Shown here one piece after another: positions 37,786-46,998 of a stretch of 64,000 nt of DNA. Made by a program: the position numbers and the translations under genes. The notes under the pieces are model-generated. The model had not been told where the DNA came from and did not search any database. It saw only the letters and a list, made by a program, of their open reading frames with translations. Source of the stretch: Achromobacter sp. UMC46. Its GTDB lineage: Bacteria > Pseudomonadota > Gammaproteobacteria > Burkholderiales > Burkholderiaceae_B. Each line of letters starts with the position of its first letter. Within the stretch, counting starts at the first letter, position 1. The stretch spans positions 186,001-250,000 of the forward strand of contig NZ_LZZS01000038.1 of the NCBI RefSeq assembly GCF_014170335.1, given 5' to 3'.

Positions 37786-38106
37786 GATCCTTTCCTCTTT
37801 ACCGGAGTCGCGCATCACGCGCGGCAGCTGAACTACGCACCCGGTCCCCTTGACCGAGGGTCTGCCCTTGCTGATCCCGTGACCTATTTGCCACGAGTTC
37901 CAGCGGACCGATCCCAGCCATTGTGCGCGCCGCGTCAATTAGGAAAAACACCGAAAACATCATGTTTTCCCGGGTAATCCGACTGTGCCGCGCCATGGCT
38001 TTGTGTTGTTGCGTCGTTATCAGCATAGCGCAAACCCGTGCAATACAAAGGTCATATTTGTCTTGTAAGATGAAATCGTTTTCAGTAAACAGACAGCAAT
38101 ATAGAT
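37786..38106. promoter_or_regulatory. Amidase/LacI divergent region with two candidate operators
   Basis: 321 bases without a gene. GAAAACATCATGTTTTC (37953-37969) is a perfect 8-1-8 palindrome. TGAAATCGTTTTCA (38071-38084) is a near-palindrome with the central CG typical of LacI-family operators, 22 bases before the LacI start, where it could mediate autorepression. The stretch around 38000-38106 is AT-rich relative to the window, as expected for promoters. Confidence 0.6.
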
Positions 38107-39120
38107 ATGGCAACGCGCCCGTCGCCCCGCTTTTCAATCATCGAAGTGGCCCGCAAGGCCGGGGTATCCCCGGCGACGGTTTCGCGCGCGTTCAACCAGC
38201 CGGACATCGTCCATCCCGACACGCTGGCGCACATCCGCAACGTGGCCAAGCGGGCCGGCTTCCGGCCGAACCGCGTGGGCCGCAGCCTGCGTTCGGGCAG
38301 CACCCGCACCATCGGTCTGATCCTGCCCACGCTGTCGAATCCGGTGTTCGCCGAGTGCTTCGAAGGCGCGGAGCGCCGCGCCCGCGAATCCGGCTACAGC
38401 GTCATGCTGACGGCCACCGGCTACGACCCCGCCGTGGAATCCGCGGCGGTGCAGGGGCTGATGGACCATCAGGTCGACGGGCTGATCCTGACGGTGGCGG
38501 ACGTGAACAAAAGCGCCACGCTGGACGACCTGGACAGCGCCGGCATGCCATATGTGCTGGTCTACAACGAGTCCGGTTCGCACCCGTTCGCCTCGGTCGA
38601 CAACCGCGCCGCCGCCAGCGACATGGTCGCGCACCTGGCCTCGCTGGGCCACCGCCGCATCGCGCTTGTGACGGGCCCGCTGACCGCGTCGGACCGCGCG
38701 CGGCGCCGCCTGGCGGGCGCGCGCGCCTGCGCCAAGAAGCTGGGCCTGGAAGCGGTGCAGCATATCGCCATGAGTTCCCACACCGGCAGCGACGCCGATG
38801 CGCTGAAATCCGCGCTGCGGGGCAAGCAGGCGCCCACCGCGCTGTTCTGCTCCAACGACCTGCTGGCCACCGCCGTCATCGCCGACCTGGTGGCGCTCGG
38901 CCTGTCCGTGCCCGCTGACATCTCGGTCTGCGGCTTCGACGGCATGCGCTTCGGCGCCTTGCTGACGCCGCCGCTGACTACCGTGGCGCAGCCTAGCGAC
39001 GGCATCGGCCAGACGGCCTGCTCGAACCTGCTGGCGCAGATCCACGGCCAGCCGCCGCAGTCGAACCGGCTGCCGCATTGCATCGTGGTCGGCGGCACGG
39101 CGGCATCCGTGCGCCGCTGA
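38107..39120 (+). CDS. LacI-family transcriptional regulator
   Basis: 337 residues. The N-terminal LacI helix-turn-helix is clear (FSIIEVARKAGVSPATVSRAF, then hinge FRPNRVGRSLRSGSTRTIGL). A periplasmic-binding-like effector domain follows (DHQVDGLILT, ALFCSNDLLATAVI, VCGFDGMRFG). It probably represses its own gene and the ugp-type operon, since a similar operator lies before both. A phosphodiesterase gene follows 30 bases downstream. The effector may be a glycerophosphodiester or a product of one; this is inferred. Confidence 0.92.
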   Translation: MATRPSPRFSIIEVARKAGVSPATVSRAFNQPDIVHPDTLAHIRNVAKRAGFRPNRVGRSLRSGSTRTIGLILPTLSNPVFAECFEGAERRARESGYSVMLTATGYDPAVESAAVQGLMDHQVDGLILTVADVNKSATLDDLDSAGMPYVLVYNESGSHPFASVDNRAAASDMVAHLASLGHRRIALVTGPLTASDRARRRLAGARACAKKLGLEAVQHIAMSSHTGSDADALKSALRGKQAPTALFCSNDLLATAVIADLVALGLSVPADISVCGFDGMRFGALLTPPLTTVAQPSDGIGQTACSNLLAQIHGQPPQSNRLPHCIVVGGTAASVRR

Positions 39121-39150
39121 TCCTTCCCATCCAGACTCCTGATCCGCATC

Positions 39151-39948
39151 ATGCTCATCGCACAAATCACCGACCTGCACATGCGTACCCCGGGCGACAA
39201 GGCCTACGGCATCATCGATCCGGCGGCCTTCCTGGGCCCGGCCGTGCGCGCCCTGAATGCCCTGACGCCGCGCCCCGACTGCGTGCTGATCACGGGCGAC
39301 CTGACCGACCTGGGCCGCCCGCACGAATACCAGGCGCTGCGCGACCAGTTGCAAGCGCTGGAGATCCCGTACTTCCTCTTGCCCGGCAACCACGACGACC
39401 GCGCGCAGTTACGCGCCGCCTTCCCCGACCACGCGTACCTGCAAGGCAGCGGCCCGTTCATCCAGTACGCGGTCGAGACCTATCCGCTGCGCATGCTGGC
39501 GCTGGACACCGTGGTGCCGATGAAGAGCCATGGCGAACTGTGCCAGGACCGCCTGGACTGGCTGGCCGCGCGGCTGGCCGAACAGCCCGACCGGCCGACG
39601 CTGGTACTGATGCACCATCCGCCTTTTCTGACCGGCATCGAGCACATGGACGCCATCGGCCTTTTGGCCGGCGCGCCCGAGCTGGAACGCATCGTGTCGC
39701 GGTTTCCGAATGTGGAGCGCGTGCTGTGCGGCCACTTGCACCGCACCATCTTCCAGCGCTTCGGCGGCACGATCGCGTCGACCTGTCCCGGCACCGCACA
39801 CCAGCTGGCGCTGGAGCTGGGGCCGCGTCCGACCCTGCAATACATCATGGAACCACCGGGCTACCAGCTGCATTGGTGGCAAGGCAAGAACCTGGTCACG
39901 CACCACGCCGTCATCGGGGAATACCCCGGCCCGTATCCGTTTGCCTGA
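39151..39948 (+). CDS. Metallophosphodiesterase, GpdQ/CpdA type
   Basis: 265 residues of the class III phosphodiesterase fold with all metal motifs: DxH in QITDLHMR (8-10), GDLTDLG, GNHDD, the histidine in LVLMHHPP and CGHLHR. GpdQ hydrolyses glycerophosphodiesters and CpdA hydrolyses cyclic AMP. The neighbouring ugp-type transporter favours glycerophosphodiesters as substrate. It is cotranscribed with the LacI gene. The lack of a signal peptide puts it in the cytoplasm. Confidence 0.9.
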   Translation: MLIAQITDLHMRTPGDKAYGIIDPAAFLGPAVRALNALTPRPDCVLITGDLTDLGRPHEYQALRDQLQALEIPYFLLPGNHDDRAQLRAAFPDHAYLQGSGPFIQYAVETYPLRMLALDTVVPMKSHGELCQDRLDWLAARLAEQPDRPTLVLMHHPPFLTGIEHMDAIGLLAGAPELERIVSRFPNVERVLCGHLHRTIFQRFGGTIASTCPGTAHQLALELGPRPTLQYIMEPPGYQLHWWQGKNLVTHHAVIGEYPGPYPFA

Positions 39949-40038
39949 ATCGCTTGCTTGAATCTTTTGCCTGACCCGTACGCCGGGGCTTGAGCGCCCC
40001 GGGCATTGCCACGAATCCGTCATGTTTGCGCTGCACAA

Positions 40039-40052
40039 TGAAAAGGTTTTCA
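40039..40052 (+). promoter_or_regulatory. LacI-type operator before the ugp-like operon
   Basis: TGAAAAGGTTTTCA, a 14-bp near-palindrome, lies 45 bases before the ATPase start. It shares 12 of 14 positions with the site before the LacI gene (38071-38084). Two matching sites flanking one regulon make a functional operator likely. Confidence 0.65.
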
Positions 40053-40097
40053 TAACAGGCAACAATGCGGATCTAACTATTAGATCGTCGAGACAGC

Positions 40098-41153
40098 ATG
40101 TCATCCATCGTTCTGGATAACCTCACCAAGCAGTACGGCGGCGCGGCCGCCATCCACGGCGTGAGCTTCACTGTGCCGGCTGGCAGTTTCACGGTGCTGC
40201 TGGGCCCGTCGGGTTGCGGCAAGTCGACCACGCTGCGCATGATCGCCGGGCTGGACACGCCCACGTCGGGCACGATCCGCATCGGCGACCGCGACGTGAC
40301 CGACCTGCCGCCGGCCAAGCGCCGCATCTCGATGGTGTTCCAGTCGTATGCGCTGTTTCCGCACCTGTCGGTGCGCGAGAACATCCTGTTCGGGCTGCGG
40401 GTGCGCAAGGAGCCGGCGCGCGACTTCGACCGCCGCCTGCAACGCGTGGCGGGCCTGTTGGGCCTGGGCCATCTGCTGGACCGCAAGCCGTCGCAATTGT
40501 CGGGCGGGCAGCAACAGCGCGTGGCACTGGGACGCGCGGTGATCTCCGAAGCGCCGGTGTGCCTGATGGACGAGCCGCTGTCCAACCTGGACGCGCAGCT
40601 GCGCCACGAAATGCGGCGCGAGATCCGCGCCCTGCAGCAAGACCTGGGCATCACGATGGTGTACGTGACGCACGACCAGACCGAAGCCATGAGCATGGCC
40701 GACCAGGTGGTGCTGCTGCGTGGCGGCCAGATCGAACAACACGACACGCCCGACGGCCTGTACGCGCGCCCGGCCAGCGAATTCGCGGCCCGCTTCATCG
40801 GCACGCCCCCCATGAACCTCATCGGCGTGACGACGCTGCAAGGCGCCACGGTCATCGCCGGCACGCAGGGCCCCGCCATCGCGGGCGCCCCCACCGGCGC
40901 CGTGAAACTGGGCGTGCGCCCCGAACACATCCGCATCGACGACAACGGCATCCCCGCCACCGTGGAAAGCGTGGAGTACTTCGGCGCGGACTCCATCGTG
41001 GTCTGCCGCGTGGGCGACTCGAGCGGCGTGGCGGTGCGGGTCGGCGGCCATTTGCGCGCCCGCGCGGGTGAAGCCTTGCGGCTGTCCTGGACGGACGCCC
41101 AACAGCATTTCTTTGCCGCCGATTCGGCGGTCATCAACACCGTCGGGCGCTAA
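40098..41153 (+). CDS. ugpC: ABC transporter ATPase, UgpC/MalK type
   Basis: 351 residues. The ABC domain (1-240) has Walker A GPSGCGKST (36-44), Q-loop FQSYALFPHLS, signature LSGGQQQRVALGRA and Walker B VCLMDEPLSNLD. The C-terminal TOBE/MalK-like domain (from about 240) starts FIGTPPMNLIGV. It drives import by the CUT1-type permeases encoded downstream. It is the first gene of the operon, whereas in enterobacterial ugpBAEC the ATPase gene is last. Assignment to the glycerol-phosphate group rests on similarity of the whole set and the phosphodiesterase. Confidence 0.88.
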   Translation: MSSIVLDNLTKQYGGAAAIHGVSFTVPAGSFTVLLGPSGCGKSTTLRMIAGLDTPTSGTIRIGDRDVTDLPPAKRRISMVFQSYALFPHLSVRENILFGLRVRKEPARDFDRRLQRVAGLLGLGHLLDRKPSQLSGGQQQRVALGRAVISEAPVCLMDEPLSNLDAQLRHEMRREIRALQQDLGITMVYVTHDQTEAMSMADQVVLLRGGQIEQHDTPDGLYARPASEFAARFIGTPPMNLIGVTTLQGATVIAGTQGPAIAGAPTGAVKLGVRPEHIRIDDNGIPATVESVEYFGADSIVVCRVGDSSGVAVRVGGHLRARAGEALRLSWTDAQQHFFAADSAVINTVGR

Positions 41154-41163
41154 AAAGAAAATG

Positions 41164-41240
41164 GCCCCCACGCCGCGCCTTCGGCTTGCTGCCCCCCAAT
41201 GGGGCGTTTTTTTACCTTGGGACGGCCCGGCGGTAAAAAT
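41164..41240 (+). repeat. Single copy of the 83-bp hairpin repeat inside the ugp-type operon
   Basis: About 77 bases related to the array at 28.0-28.5 kb, in the same orientation. The stem arms are TTTTACC and GGTAAAA instead of TTTTGCC and GGCAAAA, so pairing is kept. The middle hairpin, CCCC/GGGG followed by GCGTTTTTTT, resembles an intrinsic terminator. It fills most of the gap between the ATPase and binding-protein genes. Confidence 0.85.
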
Positions 41241-41267
41241 GCCCATTACACAAAAAGGAAACGCACC

Positions 41268-42563
41268 ATGCGACGCATCGTACTGAAGACCCTGGCCGCC
41301 AGCCTTGCCGCCGCCTGCCTGTCCCTGCCTGCGCAGGCGCAGAACAAGCCCGTCGAGGTCGAGTTCTATTACCCGGTCGCCGTCGGCGGGCCGATTACCA
41401 AGATCGTCGACGACATGGTCGCGGACTTCCAGAAGGAAAATCCCGACATCAAGATCAAGCCGATCTACGCCGGTTCGTATCAGGACTCGATCGCCAAGGC
41501 GCTGACGGCCCTCAAAGGCGGCACGCCGCCGCAGCTGGCCGTGCTGCTGTCCACCGACATGTTCACGCTGATCGACGAAGACGCCATCGTCCCGATCGAC
41601 TCGCTGGCGAAGTCCGACGCCGACAAGAAGTGGCTGGGCGGCTTCTACGACGCCTTCATGCAGAACAGCCGCTCGGGCGGCCACACCTGGGGCGTGCCGT
41701 TCCAGCGTTCGACCATCGTCATGTACTACAACAAGGATCTCTTCAAGGCCGCCGGCCTGGATCCCGAGCGCGCGCCGGCGACCTGGGCGGAACTGGTCGA
41801 TTACGGCAAGAAGCTCACCAAGCAGGACGCCTCGGGCAACACCACGCAGTGGGGCATCGAGATCCCGTCGGGCGGCGCGTTCGCGTACTGGCTGTTCCAG
41901 GCCCTGACCACGCCCAACGGCGCGATCCTGATGAACGAGGCCGGCAACGAGGTCTACCTGGACAAGCCCGCCGTGGTGGAAGCCGCCCAGTTCTGGCGCG
42001 ACCTGTCGGCCAAGCACAAGATCATGCCGACCGGCACGATCGACTGGGGCACCACGCCGAAGGACTTCCTGGAGAAGAAGGCGGCGATGGTCTGGACCAC
42101 TACCGGCAACCTGACCAACATCCGCAAGAACGCCGACTTCCCGTTCGGCGTGGCCATGATGCCGCAGCAAAAGCGCGGCGGCAGCCCGACCGGCGGCGGC
42201 AACTTCTACATCTTCAAGAGCGGCACGCCGGCGCAGCAGCAGGCCGCGCTGAAGTTCGCGCAATGGGTCACGACGCCGGAACGCGCCGCCGACTGGAGCA
42301 TCGCCACGGGCTATGTCGCGGTCACGCCGGCCGCCTGGCAGACCGAGAAGATGAAGAAGTACGCGCAGGAAGTGCCGGCCGCGGCGGTCGCGCGCGACCA
42401 GCTGGAGGTCAGCGTGGCGGAATTCTCCACGCATGAGAACCAGCGCGTCACCAAGACCCTGAACGACGCGCTGCAAGCGGCGTTGACGGGCTCGAAGACG
42501 CCGCAGCAGGCCCTGACCGATGCGCAACGCGAGGCCGACCGCATCCTGCGTTCCTATAAGTGA
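41268..42563 (+). CDS. ugpB: ABC transporter binding protein, UgpB-like
   Basis: 431 residues (SBP family 1). A signal peptide ends LSLPAQAQNK (about residue 25). The mature part opens VEVEFYYPVAVGGPITKIVD, then IKPIYAGSYQDSIAKALTAL and a late GGGNFYIFKSGTP. It resembles UgpB, which binds glycerol-3-phosphate or glycerophosphocholine in the periplasm. AAAAGGAAAC precedes the ATG. It is separated from the ATPase gene by a hairpin repeat that may set their relative expression. Confidence 0.87.
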   Translation: MRRIVLKTLAASLAAACLSLPAQAQNKPVEVEFYYPVAVGGPITKIVDDMVADFQKENPDIKIKPIYAGSYQDSIAKALTALKGGTPPQLAVLLSTDMFTLIDEDAIVPIDSLAKSDADKKWLGGFYDAFMQNSRSGGHTWGVPFQRSTIVMYYNKDLFKAAGLDPERAPATWAELVDYGKKLTKQDASGNTTQWGIEIPSGGAFAYWLFQALTTPNGAILMNEAGNEVYLDKPAVVEAAQFWRDLSAKHKIMPTGTIDWGTTPKDFLEKKAAMVWTTTGNLTNIRKNADFPFGVAMMPQQKRGGSPTGGGNFYIFKSGTPAQQQAALKFAQWVTTPERAADWSIATGYVAVTPAAWQTEKMKKYAQEVPAAAVARDQLEVSVAEFSTHENQRVTKTLNDALQAALTGSKTPQQALTDAQREADRILRSYK

Positions 42564-42576
42564 TCCGACAAGCACG

Positions 42577-43452
42577 ATGAGCCGCTCTTTACACGCCCTT
42601 TATGGCTGGCTGCTGCTGCTGCCAGCCATCGTGCTGCTTGCCGCCTTCACGCATTACCCGGCGCTGGCGACGTTCTGGCACAGCTTCTTCTCCACGCCCA
42701 AGGGCGCGCGTCCGGCGCGCTTCGTAGGCCTGGAGAACTACGCCGTCATGCGTGACGATCCCGTGTTCTGGCAGTCGCTGTGGAACAACCTGTGGTTTGC
42801 GCTGGGCACGATCCCCACCTCGATCGGCATCGCGCTCGTCATGGCGCTGTGGGTGAACCGCAACCTGGCGGGCCGCGGCTTCCTGCGCATGGCGTATTTC
42901 ACGCCGACGGTGCTGCCGATGGTGGCGGTGGCCAACATCTGGCTGTTCTTCTACACGCCGCAATACGGGCTGATCGCGCAGGTGATGGGCTGGTTCGGTT
43001 CGCCCGGCCCCAACTGGCTGGGCAACCGCGAGACGGCGCTGCCGGCGCTGATGCTGGTGACGGTGTGGAAAGAGTCGGGCTTCTTCATGATCTTCTATCT
43101 GGCCGCCTTGCAGACGGTGTCGCCGTCGCTGCGCGAGGCCGCCATGCTGGAAGGGGCGTCGCGCTGGCAGTACTTCCGCCGCATCCTGTGGCCGCTTCTG
43201 ATGCCCACCACGCTCTTCGTGCTGATCAACGCCTTGATCAACGCGTTCCGGCTGGTGGACCACGTGGTCGTGATGACGCGCGGCGGGCCGGACAACGCCA
43301 GCACCTTGCTGCTGTATTACATCTACCAGGTGGGTTTCAGTTTCTGGGACACGGCTTACGCCGCCACGCTGACCGTCGTGTTGCTGGTGGTGCTGGCGCT
43401 GACCGCGCTGTTCAAGTTCCGCTGGCTGGACCGCAGGACTCACTATCAATGA
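42577..43452 (+). CDS. ugpA: ABC transporter permease, UgpA-like
   Basis: 291 residues with six membrane helices, starting MSRSLHALYGWLLLLPAI. The coupling loop EAAMLEGASRWQYFRRILWP lies near residues 188-207. It forms half of the CUT1 channel. The start is 13 bases after ugpB. The last codons overlap ugpE (ATGA). Confidence 0.88.
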   Translation: MSRSLHALYGWLLLLPAIVLLAAFTHYPALATFWHSFFSTPKGARPARFVGLENYAVMRDDPVFWQSLWNNLWFALGTIPTSIGIALVMALWVNRNLAGRGFLRMAYFTPTVLPMVAVANIWLFFYTPQYGLIAQVMGWFGSPGPNWLGNRETALPALMLVTVWKESGFFMIFYLAALQTVSPSLREAAMLEGASRWQYFRRILWPLLMPTTLFVLINALINAFRLVDHVVVMTRGGPDNASTLLLYYIYQVGFSFWDTAYAATLTVVLLVVLALTALFKFRWLDRRTHYQ

Positions 43453-44249
43453 AAGACAAGCTCGATACCCTGGGCGCATGGGCGCTGGGCCTGTTGTGGA
43501 TCCTGCCGCTGGCTTATGCCATGTGGGCGGCGTTCCACCCGCCGGCCTACGCCACCCGCTTCGAACTGTTCGCCCCGCTGACGCTGGATAACTTCGCGCG
43601 GGCCTGGCAGGCCGCGCCGTTTCCGCGCTACTTCCTGAACACCTTCCTGCTGGTCACGATGGTGCTGGCCGCGCAGTTGGTGCTGTCGACGCTGGCCGGC
43701 TACGCGTTCGCGCGCTTCGAGTTCCGCGGCCGCGACTTCGTCTTCATGCTGGTGCTGCTGCAGTTGATGATCATGCCGGACGTGCTGCTGGTGGAGAACT
43801 ACCGGTCGATGAGCCAGCTGGGCATCCGCGACACGGTGTTCGCGATCGGCCTGCCGTACTTCGCGTCGGCCTTCGGCATTTTCCTGCTGCGCCAGACGTT
43901 CAAGACGGTGCCGCGCGAACTGGAAGAGGCCGCGCGCATGGAAGGCGCCAACGCCATGCAGATCCTGTGGAAGGTCTACGTGCCGCTGGCCAAGCCGATC
44001 TACGTGGCCTACGGCCTGGTGTCGGTCAGCCACCACTGGAACAACTTCCTGTGGCCGCTGATCATCACCAATTCGGTAGAGTCCCGGCCGCTGACGGTGG
44101 GCCTGCAGGTGTTCTCATCGACCGACCAGGGCATCGACTGGTCCGTCATCACGGCGGCCACGCTGATGTCGGCCGCGCCGCTCTTGATCGCCTTCCTGCT
44201 GTTCCAGCGTCAGTTCGTGCAATCGTTCATGCGGGCCGGGATCCGGTAA
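43449..44249 (+). CDS. ugpE: ABC transporter permease, UgpE-like
   Basis: 266 residues with six membrane helices, starting MKDKLDTLGAWALGLLWILP. The coupling loop ELEEAARMEGANAMQILWKV lies near residues 158-177. The ending FQRQFVQSFMRAGIR is typical for this subunit. It overlaps the stop of ugpA by four bases (ATGA), so the two are translationally coupled. It is the last gene of the operon; no clear terminator lies in the 15 bases before the converging gene. Confidence 0.88.
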   Translation: MKDKLDTLGAWALGLLWILPLAYAMWAAFHPPAYATRFELFAPLTLDNFARAWQAAPFPRYFLNTFLLVTMVLAAQLVLSTLAGYAFARFEFRGRDFVFMLVLLQLMIMPDVLLVENYRSMSQLGIRDTVFAIGLPYFASAFGIFLLRQTFKTVPRELEEAARMEGANAMQILWKVYVPLAKPIYVAYGLVSVSHHWNNFLWPLIITNSVESRPLTVGLQVFSSTDQGIDWSVITAATLMSAAPLLIAFLLFQRQFVQSFMRAGIR

Positions 44250-44264
44250 CGCGGGCGGTCAGCC

Positions 44265-44582
44265 TTAGTAGCCGACCGTCAGGCCCGGCAGATCCACCGT
44301 GATGCGCGGGCGCTCCAGCGCCAGCGCCAGGTTCTCGGCGAATTCGCGGGCTTCCTTTTCGTCGGTGGACAGGGTGTCGTAGCCCAAGGCATCCGCCACG
44401 CCCAGCACCTTGTCCAACAACAGCACCTTGCCGCTGGGCCGCAGGGGTTCGCAGCCCAGGGTTTCCCAGGCACCGTCGAACCAATCGCGCGCTTGGGCCT
44501 GGCGTTGCGGGGACGTTTCCACCGTGGCGGTCAGGTCCAGCGAACGCCGGGTGTCGAAAACAATCGTGATGTCGCTGCGCAT
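44265..44582 (-). CDS. Small conserved protein of unknown function
   Basis: 105 residues, not recognised. It is soluble and acidic, with no signal or membrane segment; it begins RSDITIVFDTRRSLDLTATV and has a helical middle and a TVDLPGLTVGY end. AAGGAA stands before the ATG. It lies 77 bases downstream of the DUF1840 gene on the same strand, so the two may be cotranscribed. The codon pattern is regular, so it is probably a real gene restricted to close relatives. Confidence 0.7.
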   Translation of the reverse strand: MRSDITIVFDTRRSLDLTATVETSPQRQAQARDWFDGAWETLGCEPLRPSGKVLLLDKVLGVADALGYDTLSTDEKEAREFAENLALALERPRITVDLPGLTVGY

Positions 44583-44659
44583 GGGAATTCCTTGAATGGG
44601 CGTCAGGCGAGAAGGGTAGGCAGAAAACGCCGGCGGGAATGTCCGCCCGGCGACATTGC

Positions 44660-44998
44660 CTACCAGCCGCGCGAGGCTTCCCAGGTGACTTCGACGCCGG
44701 CGGCTTTCGATTGCCGCATCATGTCCAGCAGCGGATAGGCGCGTTCCTTCAGGCCGACCACGCGCGCCATCGGCGAGCGGGGAGCCTTGTCTTCGTCTTC
44801 GTCCTCTTCGGGGTGCTCGGCGTTGGCGATCGCGTTTTCGATGCCGCTGATGGCCGGTCCCAGCTGCTCGACGGTGAATACGCCGCGTTCCGGAATCTTG
44901 TCTCCGATGGACTTGCCGGCCGCTTGCAAGATGCCTGTCGCGTGGTCGGACAACATCAGGACCTCGGCCACGACCTTGGAGTGAAAGGTAATCAGCAT
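44660..44998 (-). CDS. DUF1840-family protein
   Basis: 112 residues. It opens MLITFHSKVVAEVLMLSDHA, the typical start of DUF1840 proteins, continues GISGIENAI-like, then an acidic linker (EEDEDEDKAP) and a C-terminal helix ending EASRGW. GGAGA precedes the ATG. The family is common in beta- and gammaproteobacteria and uncharacterised. It is divergent from argS. Confidence 0.85.
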   Translation of the reverse strand: MLITFHSKVVAEVLMLSDHATGILQAAGKSIGDKIPERGVFTVEQLGPAISGIENAIANAEHPEEDEDEDKAPRSPMARVVGLKERAYPLLDMMRQSKAAGVEVTWEASRGW

Positions 44999-45303
44999 GT
45001 TGCAGTCTCCTTCATTGAATGCGTTACATACACTACCGCAACGCCCGGGGGATGCCAACTGGGCACCACGCGCCGTCCGAACGGCCAGGGCGCCCCGTCC
45101 GCGACAGGTGCGGCTATGGGTTTGATTTTATTGACAGTTCCGCCTCCTGGCTGAACGCTTGCCGGACGGTTTCCGGCCCCCCGGGTGCCGGTTCTGCCGC
45201 CAAATCAACTATCATTCAGGGGATTCCCGTGGCCTTGCCGGGCCGGACGCCGTCCGCCAGATCCCCGCCTTGAGCCGCCCACCCAGAACTTCTCCAGACG
45301 CCC
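44999..45303. promoter_or_regulatory. DUF1840/argS divergent region
   Basis: 305 bases without a gene. A good -35, TTGACA (45131-45136), is present, but no convincing -10 follows at the right distance. TATCAT near 45210 could be another -10 for argS. No leader peptide, T-box or hairpin terminator is evident. Confidence 0.35.
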
Positions 45304-46989
45304 ATGCTCCCCGAGCAACAAAAACAGCTTATCTCCCTGATCCAGGCCGCCGTTGCGCAGAGCCTTCCCGACGCCCAGCCCAACGTGCTGCTTGAGCGCC
45401 CGAAGGTCGCCGCCCACGGCGACGTCGCCACCAACGTGGCCATGCAGCTGGCCAAGCCGGCCGGCCGCAACCCGCGCGAACTGGCCCAAGCCATCGTGCA
45501 AGCCCTGTTGGCTGACCCGGCCGCGCGCGATCTGGTCGAAAGCGCCGAGATCGCCGGCCCCGGCTTCATCAACCTGCGTATCACCGCCGCCGCCCGCCAG
45601 GCCGTCATCGGCACCGTGGCCGAGCAAGGCGCCGGCTTTGGCCGCGCGCCCCGCACCGGCGAGAAGATCCTGGTTGAATTCGTGTCGGCCAACCCGACCG
45701 GCCCGCTGCACGTGGGCCATGCCCGCCAGGCCGCCCTGGGCGACGCCCTGTGCCGCCTGTACGACGCCAGCGGCTGGGACGTGACCCGCGAGTTCTATTA
45801 CAACGACGCCGGCAACCAGATCGCAAACCTGGCCATCAGCGTGCAGGCCCGCGCCCGCGGCCTGACGACCGAATCCCCCGACTGGCCGGCCGACGGCTAC
45901 AAGGGCGACTACATCGCCGATATCGCGCGCGACTTCCAGGCCGGCAAAACCCTCCAGGCGTCCGACGGCCAGGCCGTCACCGCCACCGGCAACATCGACA
46001 GCCTGGACGACATCCGCGTCTTCGCCGTGGCCTACCTGCGCCGCGAGCAGGACCTGGACTTGCAGGCGTTCGGCCTGAAGTTCGACAACTACTACCTGGA
46101 AAGCTCGCTGTACACGTCGGGCCGCGTCGAGGCCACCGTCAAGGCGCTGGTCGCCGGCGGCCATACCTACGAGGAAGGCGGCGCGCTGTGGCTGCGCACC
46201 ACCGAGCTGGGCACGGGCGACGACAAAGACCGCGTCATGCGCAAAAGCGAAGGCGGCTACACCTACTTCGTGCCGGACGTGGCCTATCACAAGGCCAAAT
46301 GGGAGCGCGGCTTCCACCGCGCCGTGAACATCCAGGGCAGCGACCACCACGGCACCGTGGCGCGCGTGCGCGCCGGCCTGCAGGCGCTGGAAGAGGGCAT
46401 CCCGAAGGACTACCCGTCCTACGTGCTGCACAAGATGGTCAAGGTGATGCGCGGCGGCGAAGAGGTCAAGATCTCCAAGCGCGCGGGCAGCTACGTGACC
46501 ATGCGCGACCTGATCGACTGGGTGGGCCGCGACGCGGTGCGCTACTTCCTGATCCAGCGCCGCGCCGACACCGAATTCGTGTTCGACGTGGACCTGGCGC
46601 TGTCCAAGAGCGACGAGAACCCCGTCTATTACATCCAGTACGCGCATGCGCGCATCTGCACGATGATCAACAACGCCGGCATGCCGGCCGCCGACGTGGC
46701 CGCCGCCGACGCGTCGCTGCTGACCGCGCCGACCGAGTTCGCGCTGATGCAGCGCCTGGCCGAATTCCCGAACGTGGTGGCGCTGGCCGCCCAGGACCTG
46801 TCGCCGCACCACATCGCTTTCTGGCTGCGCGACTGCGCCTCCGACTTCCACGCCTGGTACGCGGCCGAACGCGTGCTGATCGACGACGTGGCCCTGAAAT
46901 TGGCCCGCCTGCGCCTGGCCGCCACGACGCGCCAGGTGCTGGCCAACGGCCTGGAGCTGCTGGGCGTGTCCGCCCCCGAGCGGATGTAA
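45304..46989 (+). CDS. argS: Arginyl-tRNA synthetase
   Basis: 561 residues, a class I synthetase. The N-terminal Add-1 domain for the tRNA D-arm (1-110) is followed by the catalytic domain with the HIGH motif in [11 protein letters not shown] (near 135-145). KISKRAG stands in place of KMSKS, as usual for ArgRS. The C-terminal DALR anticodon-binding domain ends SAPERM. It charges tRNA-Arg in the cytoplasm. A SPOR-domain gene starts nine bases downstream. Confidence 0.97.
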   Translation: MLPEQQKQLISLIQAAVAQSLPDAQPNVLLERPKVAAHGDVATNVAMQLAKPAGRNPRELAQAIVQALLADPAARDLVESAEIAGPGFINLRITAAARQAVIGTVAEQGAGFGRAPRTGEKILVEFVSANPTGPLHVGHARQAALGDALCRLYDASGWDVTREFYYNDAGNQIANLAISVQARARGLTTESPDWPADGYKGDYIADIARDFQAGKTLQASDGQAVTATGNIDSLDDIRVFAVAYLRREQDLDLQAFGLKFDNYYLESSLYTSGRVEATVKALVAGGHTYEEGGALWLRTTELGTGDDKDRVMRKSEGGYTYFVPDVAYHKAKWERGFHRAVNIQGSDHHGTVARVRAGLQALEEGIPKDYPSYVLHKMVKVMRGGEEVKISKRAGSYVTMRDLIDWVGRDAVRYFLIQRRADTEFVFDVDLALSKSDENPVYYIQYAHARICTMINNAGMPAADVAAADASLLTAPTEFALMQRLAEFPNVVALAAQDLSPHHIAFWLRDCASDFHAWYAAERVLIDDVALKLARLRLAATTRQVLANGLELLGVSAPERM

Positions 46990-46998
46990 CATCGGTAC

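Noticed and set aside
44999-45303. Arginine leader peptide or T-box before argS
   Set aside because: No short frame with clustered arginine codons and no T-box sequence or terminator hairpin could be found.
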